Part shown: piece by piece, positions 25,868 to 34,600 of the stretch
Position numbering within the stretch: the first letter of the stretch is position 1
How the letters are laid out: each line of letters begins with the position of its first letter
Assembly (NCBI RefSeq): GCF_000012365.1
Contig: NC_007650.1
Span: forward strand, 1,426,001 to 1,490,000
Direction: 5' to 3'
Length of the DNA stretch: 64,000 bases
From: Burkholderia thailandensis E264
GTDB lineage: Bacteria; Pseudomonadota; Gammaproteobacteria; Burkholderiales; Burkholderiaceae
Translations under genes and position numbers: made by a program
Notes under the pieces: generated by a model
What the model was told of the DNA's origin: nothing
The model's database searches: none
The model's input: the letters and a program-made list of their open reading frames with translations, nothing else

Positions 25868-27100
25868 ATGGTTATGTGGTTATTGCAGCTCGCCTTGATC
25901 ATCGCCGTGTGCGCCTGCTTCGGTTGGCTCGCACAGCGCGTCGGGCAATCGAAAGTGGTCGGCGAACTGGCTGCGGGCATCGCGCTCGGCCCGGCGGCCC
26001 TGGGCGCGATCGATTCGAACTTCTACGCAACCGTCTTCGGCCCGGGCGCGTCTACCGGGATGGCGCAACTGGGCGAGGTCGGCGTGATCGCGCTGATGTT
26101 TCAGATCGGACTGCACATGAACCTCGGCGGGGCGTCGACGCTGCGGTCGCTGAGAACCATGCCGCCCGCGGTCGTGGTCGCCGGAATCGGCATGCTGCTG
26201 CCGATGGCGGGCGGCATCGCGATCGGCTATCTGTCCCACGGCGCGCTCGCGCCGCGGATCGCCGCGCTGCCCTATGTGCTCTTTTGCGGCGTCGCGCTAT
26301 CGGTTTCCGCGCTGCCGGTGATGGCGAGAATCGTCATGGACATGGAGCTCGTCGACGCGCCGCCGTCGCTGCTCGCGTTGTCGGCCGCGATGCTGACCGA
26401 CCTGGCGGGCTGGATCATGCTCGCGTTCGTTTCGGCCATCGCGGTTGCCGGCGCGGATGCGTCGGGGCCATCGCATATCGTCGCCGGCATCGCCGTGTTC
26501 CTGCTGCTGGCGAAGCTGGTCGCGCGGTTCGTCGTCTCGCCGCTCGCCGCCGACGCGGCGAAGCGGGCGTCGCCCGCGAAGCTGATGAGCGTCGTCGTTC
26601 CCTACGTGCTGGTTTGCGCGTGGGCGACGACGGCGATCGGCGTGCACAGCGCGTTCGGCGCGCTGCTCGCCGCCGTGATGCTGCGCGGCGTGCCCGGGCT
26701 GCAGGCGCAGTGGGAGCGGCAGATGGAAGGCTTCGTGAACGCGGTGCTGCTGCCCGTGTTCTTCGTCTATTCGGGGTTGCGGGTCACCTTCGACAGCTTC
26801 GACGGCGCGTCGCCGTGGCTGTGGTTCGTGCCGTTCCTGTGCGTCGCGTTCGTCGGCAAGTTCGGCGGTGCGTATCTCGGCGCGCGGATCTGCGGGATGA
26901 ACCGGGGAGATGCGGCGCTCGTCGGCTCGCTGATGAACACGCGCGGGCTCGTCGAGCTGGTCGTGCTGTCGGCGGGGCTGCAGATCCATGCGCTATCGCA
27001 GAGCGCCTACGCGGTGCTGCTGCTCGTCGCGCTGACCACGACGGCGATGACGACACCGTTCGTTCGCTTGTGGCGGCGCGCGGTATTGCGTCCGGCTTGA
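25868..27100 (+). CDS. Kef-type cation/proton antiporter (CPA2 family)
   Basis: A 410-residue membrane protein with about 12 hydrophobic helices and no fused TrkA nucleotide-binding domain. Family features include QRVGQSKVVGELAAGIALGP in the first helices, EVGVIALMFQIGLHMNL, SALPVMARIV and the late FFVYSGLRV and GSLMNTRGLVELVVL segments. It should exchange monovalent cations for protons across the inner membrane. The ATG at 25868 has GAGGAG seven bases upstream; the frame extends upstream but without a better signal. A lux-box-like palindrome lies upstream, and the hydrolase gene follows after 50 bases. Similar antiporters occur in antibiotic clusters as putative self-protection or export proteins; that role here is an inference. 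Confidence 0.88.
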   Translation: MVMWLLQLALIIAVCACFGWLAQRVGQSKVVGELAAGIALGPAALGAIDSNFYATVFGPGASTGMAQLGEVGVIALMFQIGLHMNLGGASTLRSLRTMPPAVVVAGIGMLLPMAGGIAIGYLSHGALAPRIAALPYVLFCGVALSVSALPVMARIVMDMELVDAPPSLLALSAAMLTDLAGWIMLAFVSAIAVAGADASGPSHIVAGIAVFLLLAKLVARFVVSPLAADAAKRASPAKLMSVVVPYVLVCAWATTAIGVHSAFGALLAAVMLRGVPGLQAQWERQMEGFVNAVLLPVFFVYSGLRVTFDSFDGASPWLWFVPFLCVAFVGKFGGAYLGARICGMNRGDAALVGSLMNTRGLVELVVLSAGLQIHALSQSAYAVLLLVALTTTAMTTPFVRLWRRAVLRPA

Positions 27101-27150
27101 TGTCGCGACGATCCGCTGCGGCGGCCCATCATCCTGCACGGCTTTCTCAC

Positions 27151-28008
27151 ATGAACAGAAGATCGATCATCGCCGACGACGGACGCGAGCTGAACGCATT
27201 CGTCTACGGCGCCAATCCCGATGCGCCGGCCGTCGTGGTCGTGCTGCCGTTCGGCGCCCGGCACGCGATGCTGAGCAGGTTCTACGACGCGCTTCAATCC
27301 CGCTTCACCGTCGTGACGTGGGAATCGCGATTCGTGCTGGATGTCGATCGGGACGACGACGATGCCGGCATCGCCGCGCAGACGCATGCGCGCGATCTGG
27401 CGAGCGTCATTCGGGCGACGACGGGGCGCGGCCGGAACGTCCCTGTCGACGTGGTCGCCTACTGCTCGGGCGCGGGCGTCGCGCTGCTGGCCGCGCACCA
27501 TCATCCGGACGCGATCTCGCGCATCGTGCTCGTGAGCGGTGAATATCTGCTGCCGGCCGCCGTCGCGGCGCCCACCGACATCCAGCGCCAGATGGACATC
27601 TTCCTGTCGCTCGCGGCGCGCAGCCGTGCGATCGCCGGCTCGATCCAGGAGAAGATCGCGGCGGCGCAGGAGCGGGGGCAGACCGAATTCCAAGCGCATC
27701 TGTCCGAGCCGTTTTCATCGGACCTGCACCTCCATCGATACGGGATCAACTACCTGTCGTATCGCGACGTCGACATGATCGAAGTGGCGAAGCAGGTCTC
27801 GCATCCGGTGCTGTCGATCGTTTCGACGGAGGACATGCACGTCGGTCCGGCCGGATCGCTCGAGATATCCCGCCTATTGCGTCGTTGCGTGCGCAACGTT
27901 TCCGTGGCGGGTGACCATTATGAAATCTGCCGGGGCAACGCCGACATCGTCAAAAGCGTCGTCGAGTTTTTGGACGCCGACGAACCGACGCTTCGCGAGA
28001 CGCCCTGA
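27151..28008 (+). CDS. Alpha/beta-hydrolase family protein
   Basis: A 285-residue alpha/beta-hydrolase. The nucleophile elbow is VAYCSGAGVALLA, so the usual GxSxG is altered to YCSGA. A plausible acid is the aspartate in STEDMHVG, and the histidine is in AGDHYEIC near the C-terminus, giving a complete Ser-Asp-His set. The cap region carries several charged helices. It lies behind the antiporter on the same strand within the quorum-sensing part of the cluster. The main assembly line has no integrated thioesterase, so this enzyme is a candidate for chain release, ring closure or hydrolysis of an intermediate, but a role in resistance is equally possible. Confidence 0.78.
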   Translation: MNRRSIIADDGRELNAFVYGANPDAPAVVVVLPFGARHAMLSRFYDALQSRFTVVTWESRFVLDVDRDDDDAGIAAQTHARDLASVIRATTGRGRNVPVDVVAYCSGAGVALLAAHHHPDAISRIVLVSGEYLLPAAVAAPTDIQRQMDIFLSLAARSRAIAGSIQEKIAAAQERGQTEFQAHLSEPFSSDLHLHRYGINYLSYRDVDMIEVAKQVSHPVLSIVSTEDMHVGPAGSLEISRLLRRCVRNVSVAGDHYEICRGNADIVKSVVEFLDADEPTLRETP

Positions 28009-28106
28009 TGCGGATTCGCCATGCTCCGGCCGAATGAGCGCGCGTGTCCGCCCGGTCCGTCGTTCGCGAGGCACGGGACGCGCTCGAGGCTGCCACGCCC
28101 GATCCG

Positions 28107-28817
28107 TCACAGCATGCCCATCAGCGCCGCCTTGGCCACCGCCTGTATCTTGTTCGTGGAGCCCAGCTTGGAGACGATGTTCTTCACGTGAAAATTGACG
28201 GTGCTTTCCGAGATGCTGAGAATCAGCGCGATTTCGTACGCCGTCTTGCCGTCGGCCGTCCACTTCAACACATCGGTTTCCCGGCGCGTGAGGTCCGGAT
28301 CGAATTCGTCGGCGGCGGGCAGGAACGGCGCCATCGACGCATGGGCGACGTTGGCGAGCCAATGGACGATGCTCTCGTTGCGGAATTTCTCGGCCGTGTC
28401 GATCGCGTCCTGCCTTCTCGACAACGACAGCACGCCGATCGTGCCGTCCGCGCCCCTCGACGCGGACGACCAGCCGTGAGCGATGCCGAACGACAGCGCC
28501 TCGGCCCAGAACGCGCTCTTCGACGCGTTGGTCGATGCGGACCAGGTCACCGGCCGGTCGCTGCCGAGCGCGGCCTTGACCGCGCTGTCGACGTTGGCGA
28601 ATCGCGCTTCGATGTAGCGCTCCTGCCACCGGTCGGGATAGTTCGACACCATGAGGATCTGCGGATTGCTGATCGGAAAAGGGCGGCGCATGCCGTAGGC
28701 GGCGTATTCGTAGCCCAGGGTGGCGGCCGCGCGGGTCAAGACGGAATTGACGTGCTGTGGGTTCTCACTGCGGGAAAATTCGTTTAGCCAAAATTGAAGA
28801 AAATCGTGCATCTCCAT
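28107..28817 (-). CDS. btaR2: LuxR-type acyl-HSL-responsive transcriptional regulator
   Basis: A 236-residue quorum-sensing activator. The N-terminal domain has the acyl-HSL pocket pattern W..Y in DRWQERYIEARF, then the aspartate in NVDSA and a later tryptophan in PVTWSA. The C-terminal GerE-type helix-turn-helix is clear: LTRRETDVLKWTADGKTAYEIA, then STVNFHVKNIVSKLGSTNKIQAV. Two starts are possible; the ATG at 28811 has better spacing from AGGA than the one at 28817, giving MHDFLQFW. It is separated from luxI by the rsaM, antiporter and hydrolase genes. In B. thailandensis the equivalent protein activates bactobolin synthesis with 3-hydroxy-acyl HSLs. It should act at the CT-N12-AG sites listed here. 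Confidence 0.95.
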   Translation of the reverse strand: MEMHDFLQFWLNEFSRSENPQHVNSVLTRAAATLGYEYAAYGMRRPFPISNPQILMVSNYPDRWQERYIEARFANVDSAVKAALGSDRPVTWSASTNASKSAFWAEALSFGIAHGWSSASRGADGTIGVLSLSRRQDAIDTAEKFRNESIVHWLANVAHASMAPFLPAADEFDPDLTRRETDVLKWTADGKTAYEIALILSISESTVNFHVKNIVSKLGSTNKIQAVAKAALMGML

Positions 28818-29360
28818 ATCCTCGCATTGAAATACCGAGAAACAACAGTATTCGGGCGGCGACCTCGATGAAGGTTCGCAGTCCGGTGTCGGTTATTTTT
28901 TGGTTCACTCTGGCGGTGAAATGATGTCAGGTAAAGACGGGATCTCGTCCCGACTGCGAAGATATTGCCACAACAATTACAGTTTTGAGTACTCCCGTGC
29001 ATTTATCGAGCGCCGCATAATTTTCCAAATTAATCATTGGAATTTCCGGTGACATCCGGATTTGAAGCCCGCGTCGGCGAATTTTGGGGATGAACATTTT
29101 ACTAGTCCGATTTGGCGAAAAATTGACGCAACTTGCAACAATGCCGTGTATTTTTTTGTGAGCGTCGGCGCGTGATCGCCGCTTCGCCACGGGCATTCGA
29201 ACCGGCCGTGGCGATGCGCCCGACACGTCTGACCGAGTGATCGGAGGCTGATGGAGAACGCGGACGAGTCCGGTGCAAGCGGCCGTCCCGGGCTTTCACG
29301 AGTGCCGGGCCGCCCGTCGCCGGGGCCGTCGAAACGGCCGAAACGGCTGGCCTGCGGCGG
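28818..29360. other. AT-richer spacer between luxR and the oligopeptidase gene
   Basis: A 543-base stretch with no convincing gene. Bases 28820-29170 are markedly less GC-rich than neighbouring genes and contain several stop codons in every frame. The luxR promoter must lie in its left part. A small stem (GGCCGT/ACGGCC at 29324-29339) sits just after the end of the oligopeptidase gene but has no U-run. A small RNA cannot be excluded or supported by eye. Confidence 0.45.
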
Positions 29361-31442
29361 CTAGCGGTCTATCCGGCAGTGCCGCAGCAGCGCGTCCAGG
29401 CTCGGCGCGCGGCCACGGAACGCGATGAACGATTCAAGCGCGGGCCGGCTGCCGCCCGGCTCGAGCACTTCGGTCCGATAGCGCTCGCCGGCTTCCCGCT
29501 TTCCCACTTCCGCACGCTCGACGCTCGCTTCCTCGACGGCGGCGTACGCGTCGGCCGCGAGCACCTGCGCCCATTGATAGCTGTAATAGGCCGCGGCATA
29601 GCCGCCGGAGAAAATGTGACTAAATGTATTCGCGCTTCGCGCCTGGCGGTCTAGCGGCGTCAATTCATATTTCTGATAAATTTCATGTATCGTGTTTTGC
29701 ATCGAATTGATTGAATCTATTTCTTGGCGCGAATGCAACGCGATATCCAGCATCGACAACGCGATCTGGTGAGCCATTTCAATGCCCTGGTTGAAATGGC
29801 GGGCGGCCAGCATGCGCTCGAACAGCGTATTCGGTAATGGCTCGCCTGTTTCGACGTGAGCGCTCAGCGTGGAAACGACATGCGGGTCCCAGCAAAAATT
29901 CTCCATGAATTGCGACGGGAATTCGATTGCATCCCACTCGACGCCGTTCGTGCCCGATATCGCGCTTTCGGCCACGCCGGTCAGCATATGGTGGAGGCAG
30001 TGGCCCATTTCGTGGAACAGCGTCACGACCTGATCGAAGGCGAAGCAGGCGGGCGAACCGGCGGCGGGCGCGGCCACGTTGCACATCAGATAGGCGACGG
30101 GCGTGCGTATGGAGCCGTCCGGGCCCGTGGCGCGCGAACGGCCGCTCGCCGCCCAGGCGCCTTCCCGTTTCCCGTCGCGCGCGTACAGATCGAGGTAAAG
30201 GTGCGCGACGGTTTCGCCGCGCAGGTCCTCCAGCCGAAACAGGCGAACGTCGTCGTGCCAGACGCTGCCTTCGTCGGGGCGAATCCGGATGTCGAACAGC
30301 GTTTCGACGAGGTCGAATAGCCCCCGCAACACGGCGTGCTCGGGGAAGTAGCGGCGGACGTCCTCCGTCGAGACCCCGAAGCACTGCTGGCGCATGCGCT
30401 CGGTGGCGAACGCGATGTCCCACGGCTGCACGTCGGCCAGGCCCAGTTCGCCGCGCGCGAACGATTGCAGCGCCTGCCACTCGAGGCTCGCCTTCGGACT
30501 CACTCGCCGATGAAGATTCTCGAGAAACGCGCATGCGCGCTCAGGGGTGCGCGCCATCTTCCGTTCGAGCGACATCTGCGCGAAATCGCGATAGCCGAGC
30601 AGCCCGGCTTCCTCGTGCCGCAGCTTCAGCATTTCCGCCATGACGGGCGCGTTGTCCCATTGCGCGGCGCCGTTCGCGTATGTCGCGCCGAGCTCCGACG
30701 CCCGCGTCGAGCGCGCCCGATACATTTCCTCGCGCAACGCCCGGCATGTCGAGAACTGCATGACCTGCTGATAGGACGCGAAATCCAGCGTGAATTCGAA
30801 GCCTTCGGCCGCGCGTCGCGCCGCCGCGGCCCGGGCAGCCGCGCGCGCGTAGTCGGGAATGCCGTCGAGCTCGGCGTCATCCGTCACGATGCGCGCAAAT
30901 GCGCGGGTGGCGTCGGCGATGTTGTCCTGGTACGCGGTGGCGAGCTGCGCGATGCGCTCGCGCAGGACATTCAGGCGCGCTCTCGGGCCCGGCGGCAGCT
31001 CGCTGCCCGCGAGCCGCGCGTCGCGAATCAGGTTCCGCACGACCGTGCGCCGTTCGGGCGCGAGGGCGCAAAAGCCGTCCGATTCGGCGACGGCGCGATA
31101 GCGATCGAGCAGCGCGGCGTTTTGCCGGAAGCGCGACAGGGCCGCCGACACCCGTCCCGCGCACGAACCGTATGCGGCTCGCAAGGGCGCCGAATCGCAT
31201 ACCGACACGAGATGCGTGACGGTGCCCCACGCATATTCGAGCGATTCGAGCGCGAGACTGATCGGCTCAATCACATTGACCCAATTCGGCGGGGAATTTT
31301 TCGCGCTCGCACGCAATATCGCGTTATCGAGATCAATCAGAAGCGCATCGACGGCCTGACTTACATGGAAATCGCGAATTGATTCAAAACGGGGTAATTG
31401 AGATCGATCCAGAAGGGGATTGACTAATGTTGTCGGCGCCAC
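29361..31442 (-). CDS. M3-family oligopeptidase (PrlC/OpdA-like)
   Basis: A 693-residue zinc peptidase. The catalytic site reads VVTLFHEMGHCLHHML (HExxH), with the third zinc ligand expected in the following NGVEWDAIEFPSQFMENF segment. The N-terminus (NPLLDRSQLPRFESI) and length match cytoplasmic oligopeptidase A, which trims short peptides. Translation starts at a GTG with GAGGAG eight bases upstream. It is divergent from the large NRPS/PKS operon, and a lux-box-like site lies in the shared 194-base promoter region. A second PrlC-like gene is expected elsewhere in a Burkholderia genome, so this copy looks cluster-dedicated. Known bactobolins differ in alanine content, so trimming of alanyl residues is an attractive but unproven role. 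Confidence 0.9.
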   Translation of the reverse strand: MAPTTLVNPLLDRSQLPRFESIRDFHVSQAVDALLIDLDNAILRASAKNSPPNWVNVIEPISLALESLEYAWGTVTHLVSVCDSAPLRAAYGSCAGRVSAALSRFRQNAALLDRYRAVAESDGFCALAPERRTVVRNLIRDARLAGSELPPGPRARLNVLRERIAQLATAYQDNIADATRAFARIVTDDAELDGIPDYARAAARAAAARRAAEGFEFTLDFASYQQVMQFSTCRALREEMYRARSTRASELGATYANGAAQWDNAPVMAEMLKLRHEEAGLLGYRDFAQMSLERKMARTPERACAFLENLHRRVSPKASLEWQALQSFARGELGLADVQPWDIAFATERMRQQCFGVSTEDVRRYFPEHAVLRGLFDLVETLFDIRIRPDEGSVWHDDVRLFRLEDLRGETVAHLYLDLYARDGKREGAWAASGRSRATGPDGSIRTPVAYLMCNVAAPAAGSPACFAFDQVVTLFHEMGHCLHHMLTGVAESAISGTNGVEWDAIEFPSQFMENFCWDPHVVSTLSAHVETGEPLPNTLFERMLAARHFNQGIEMAHQIALSMLDIALHSRQEIDSINSMQNTIHEIYQKYELTPLDRQARSANTFSHIFSGGYAAAYYSYQWAQVLAADAYAAVEEASVERAEVGKREAGERYRTEVLEPGGSRPALESFIAFRGRAPSLDALLRHCRIDR

Positions 31443-31519
31443 GAATCCGCTCCTCTTTCAATGTCACTGAACGATAGCGATGATTGTATGAAGACGCAAG
31501 GAGTGCGATACGTTGCGTT

Positions 31520-31539
31520 ACCTATTAGTTCTTGCAGTT
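31520..31539 (+). promoter_or_regulatory. Putative lux box between oligopeptidase and NRPS genes
   Basis: The site ACCTATTAGTTCTTGCAGTT has CT-N12-AG spacing and the same ACCT...AGTT ends as the luxI box. Its centre is about 107 bases before the NRPS ATG and 87 bases before the oligopeptidase GTG, so it could serve either or both. Confidence 0.6.
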
Positions 31540-31636
31540 ACTGATGCGAAGGGGCCAAGTTATGCTTTTCGCGAAATAATTCAACGAATTCAATAGACGG
31601 AATTCGATTTCGTCACGCAAATTTCAGGAATGCCGC

Positions 31637-34600
31637 ATGCTCCAAGCTGTCAATGAAACATTGCCGCTCACGAACAGCCAGATGGCAATGTGGTTGCAAT
31701 GGAAATACGCGCCTGACGATCCCGCCTATAACAATCCGCTGCTTTTCGAACTCGACGGAGAGGTCGACGTCGAGCGGTTGAAGGAGGCATTCGCCGCGGT
31801 GGCCGATGCGCACCCGGCCATTCGGATGCGCTTTATCGAGCGTGCGGGCGTGCCGGTTCAGTACAGCGAATCGAATCCGCGCGGACCGCTCGAATTCGTC
31901 GATCTGTCGGACGTCGATCCTTCGGTGCGCCAGCAACGGATCGACGCCGCCGTTCAGGGCTGCCTTCTCGCGCCGTTCGATCTGCTCGCCGAGCCCGTCC
32001 ACCGGTTCCTGCTGATCAGGACGCGGCCGCGCGGCTATCTGCTGGCGCTGAACATCCACCATGTCTGCGTGGACGGCGCATCGGCGCTGATCTTGCTGGA
32101 CGACATCTCGTCCGCATACGGCGATCGCGCCGCTTATGCGGCTGCATCGGCCGCACGCACGGGCCAGGGATTCGACGCGGTGTTGAACCTCGAGCGGCAG
32201 CGCTGGGCGGACGGCGTCCACGCGCAGACCGAAGCGGCGTGGCGCGCGCATCTCGCCGATCGCGTATGCAGCGTCGAGTTCGCGAAGCTCGCGTTCGACG
32301 GCGATCGCCCGGCGGGCGACGGCGCGAGGCAATATCGATGGACGCTGCCCGACACGCTGCCGGCCAGGCTCAAGGCCGTCAACCGCGTGACGCGAACGAC
32401 ACCGTTCGTCATCCTGATGAGTGCGTTCAGCGTGCTGCTGCATCGCTATTTGCAGCAGGATGCGCTCGCGATCGCCTATCCGGTCGATACGAGGCCGTCC
32501 GGCTTCGCGCGGATCTTCGGCTCGTTCATCAATTTCGTGCCGGCGTTCGTCGACGTGTCGCCCGACATGACTGCCGACGCGCTGTTCGAGAAGGTGCGCC
32601 AGCAGCGGCGTCAGACCAAGGCGATCGCGGACTTCCCGCAGGTGGATTTGATGCGGCTCGCGCGGCGAACGCTGGCCGATTCGTCGTCGCCGTGCCTGAA
32701 CGTGGCGCTCGTGCCCGCGCGCTTCGCGCTCGATTCGCTGAAGCTGGGCGGCGTCCGCGTCGAGCAAAGGCACTATTTCGTCGGCTCGGCGAAACAGGAT
32801 TTGGCGCTGCTCTACGACGGCGACGATACGCTGAGCCTGATCCTCGAATACCGGCACGGCTTGCTGAGCGAATCGGTCGCGCGTCAGATGGCGAGCGACT
32901 TCAACGTCATCGTCGAGCAGATCGTCGATCGGCCGGACCTGCGGATCGGCGATCTGGCGTTGTCCGATCAGCACGCGTTCGCCGAACGCCATGCGACCCT
33001 TGCCGACGCCGCGCCACAAACTACGGCCGTCGCGGCGATCGAACGCGCGCTGCGTGAGCAGCCGACCCGCATCGTCGCCGGCGAGCCGGGCCACGCGGTG
33101 TCCGCCCGGCAGTTGAGCGGCGCGTCGAACGGGATCGCGCGCCGACTCGCGGCGGCGAACGTGAAGGCGGGCGATCGCGTCGGCGTGCGGATGAACCGCG
33201 GCGGCGCGCTGCTGGCGGCGCTGCTCGGCATATGGAAGATCGGCGCGGCCTACGTGCCGCTGCCGACGGATCTGCCGCCCGCGCGCCGCGCGCACATCGC
33301 GGACGACGCCGGGCTTGCAGCGTGCCTCCACCGGACCGCTCCGGCCGATCCGACATCGCACGACATCGTGCTGACCGACGAGATTTTCGCCGCGCCCGAC
33401 GCCGAGGCGCTCGCCGACATCGATGCCGATCCGGACGGCATCGCGTACTTGATTTACACGTCGGGCTCCACCGGCGTCCCGAAAGGCGTCGAGGTGACGC
33501 ATCGCAACGTCGCGAGCTTCCTGCGCGCGATGGCGGGCGCGCTGCCGATCGGCCGCGACGATCGCCTGCTCGCGACGACGACGATCGGCTTCGACATCTC
33601 GCTGCTCGAACTGCTGCTTCCGCTGACCGTCGGCGCGGCGGTCATCGCATGCCCGGAGCACGTCCGCATCGATGCGAAGGCGCTCGAACGCGTGATCGAC
33701 GACGAGCGGATCACGTGGCTGCAGGGCACGCCGTCGTTCTTCAACGTGCTGCGCGCGGGCGGCTGGCGCGGCAACAAGGGCTTGAACATCCTGTGCGGCG
33801 GCGAGCCGATCGATGCGTCGACCTACGACTTTCTGCGCGACGCGTGCGCTTCGGTCTGGCAAGTCTACGGCCCGACCGAAGCGACGATCTGGTCGACGAT
33901 CGCCGGCCCCGAGGCCGATGGCGTAGCCGGCCTCGGCGAACCGCTTCGCAATACGACGATCCATTTGCTGGACGCGCACGGCCAGCTCGTGCCGCGCTTC
34001 AGCAAGGGGGAAATCTGCATCGGCGGACACGGCGTCGCGCGCGGCTACCGCAATCGCGCCGCATTGACCGCCGAGCGCTTCGTGCACGTGCCCGGCGCCG
34101 GCCGCGTCTATCGGACGGGCGACTTCGCGTTCCGCGATTCGCATGAGCGGCTGCGCTTTCTCGGCCGCGAAGACGGGCAGGTCAAGATCCGCGGCTTTCG
34201 GGTGGAGCTCGGCGAAATCGAAAAGCAGATCGAAGCGCTCGGAGAGGTTCGAAAGGCCGTCGTTCTGGTGCAGCGGGCAACGGCCGCCGAGCCGACGTTG
34301 ATCGCATGGTGCGAGCCCCGCGCGGGCCGCGCGCTGGAGCCCGACGCGCTGCGGGCCGCGCTTGCCGCTGCGTTGCCCGCATACATGGTGCCCGCGCGAA
34401 TCGCGCGGATCGATTCGTGGCCGCTCAACGCGAACGGCAAGATCGATCGCGGCGCGCTGGCCGATCGCGCGACGGCGCCCACGTGCCCGCCGCAAGCGCC
34501 GCCGCTCGATGCGCTCGATGCGCTCGTTCCGACTTTTCAGGCGATTTACGCGGACGTGCTTCGTCTGGACGCCGTCGATCCTCGCGCGACGCTGATGACG

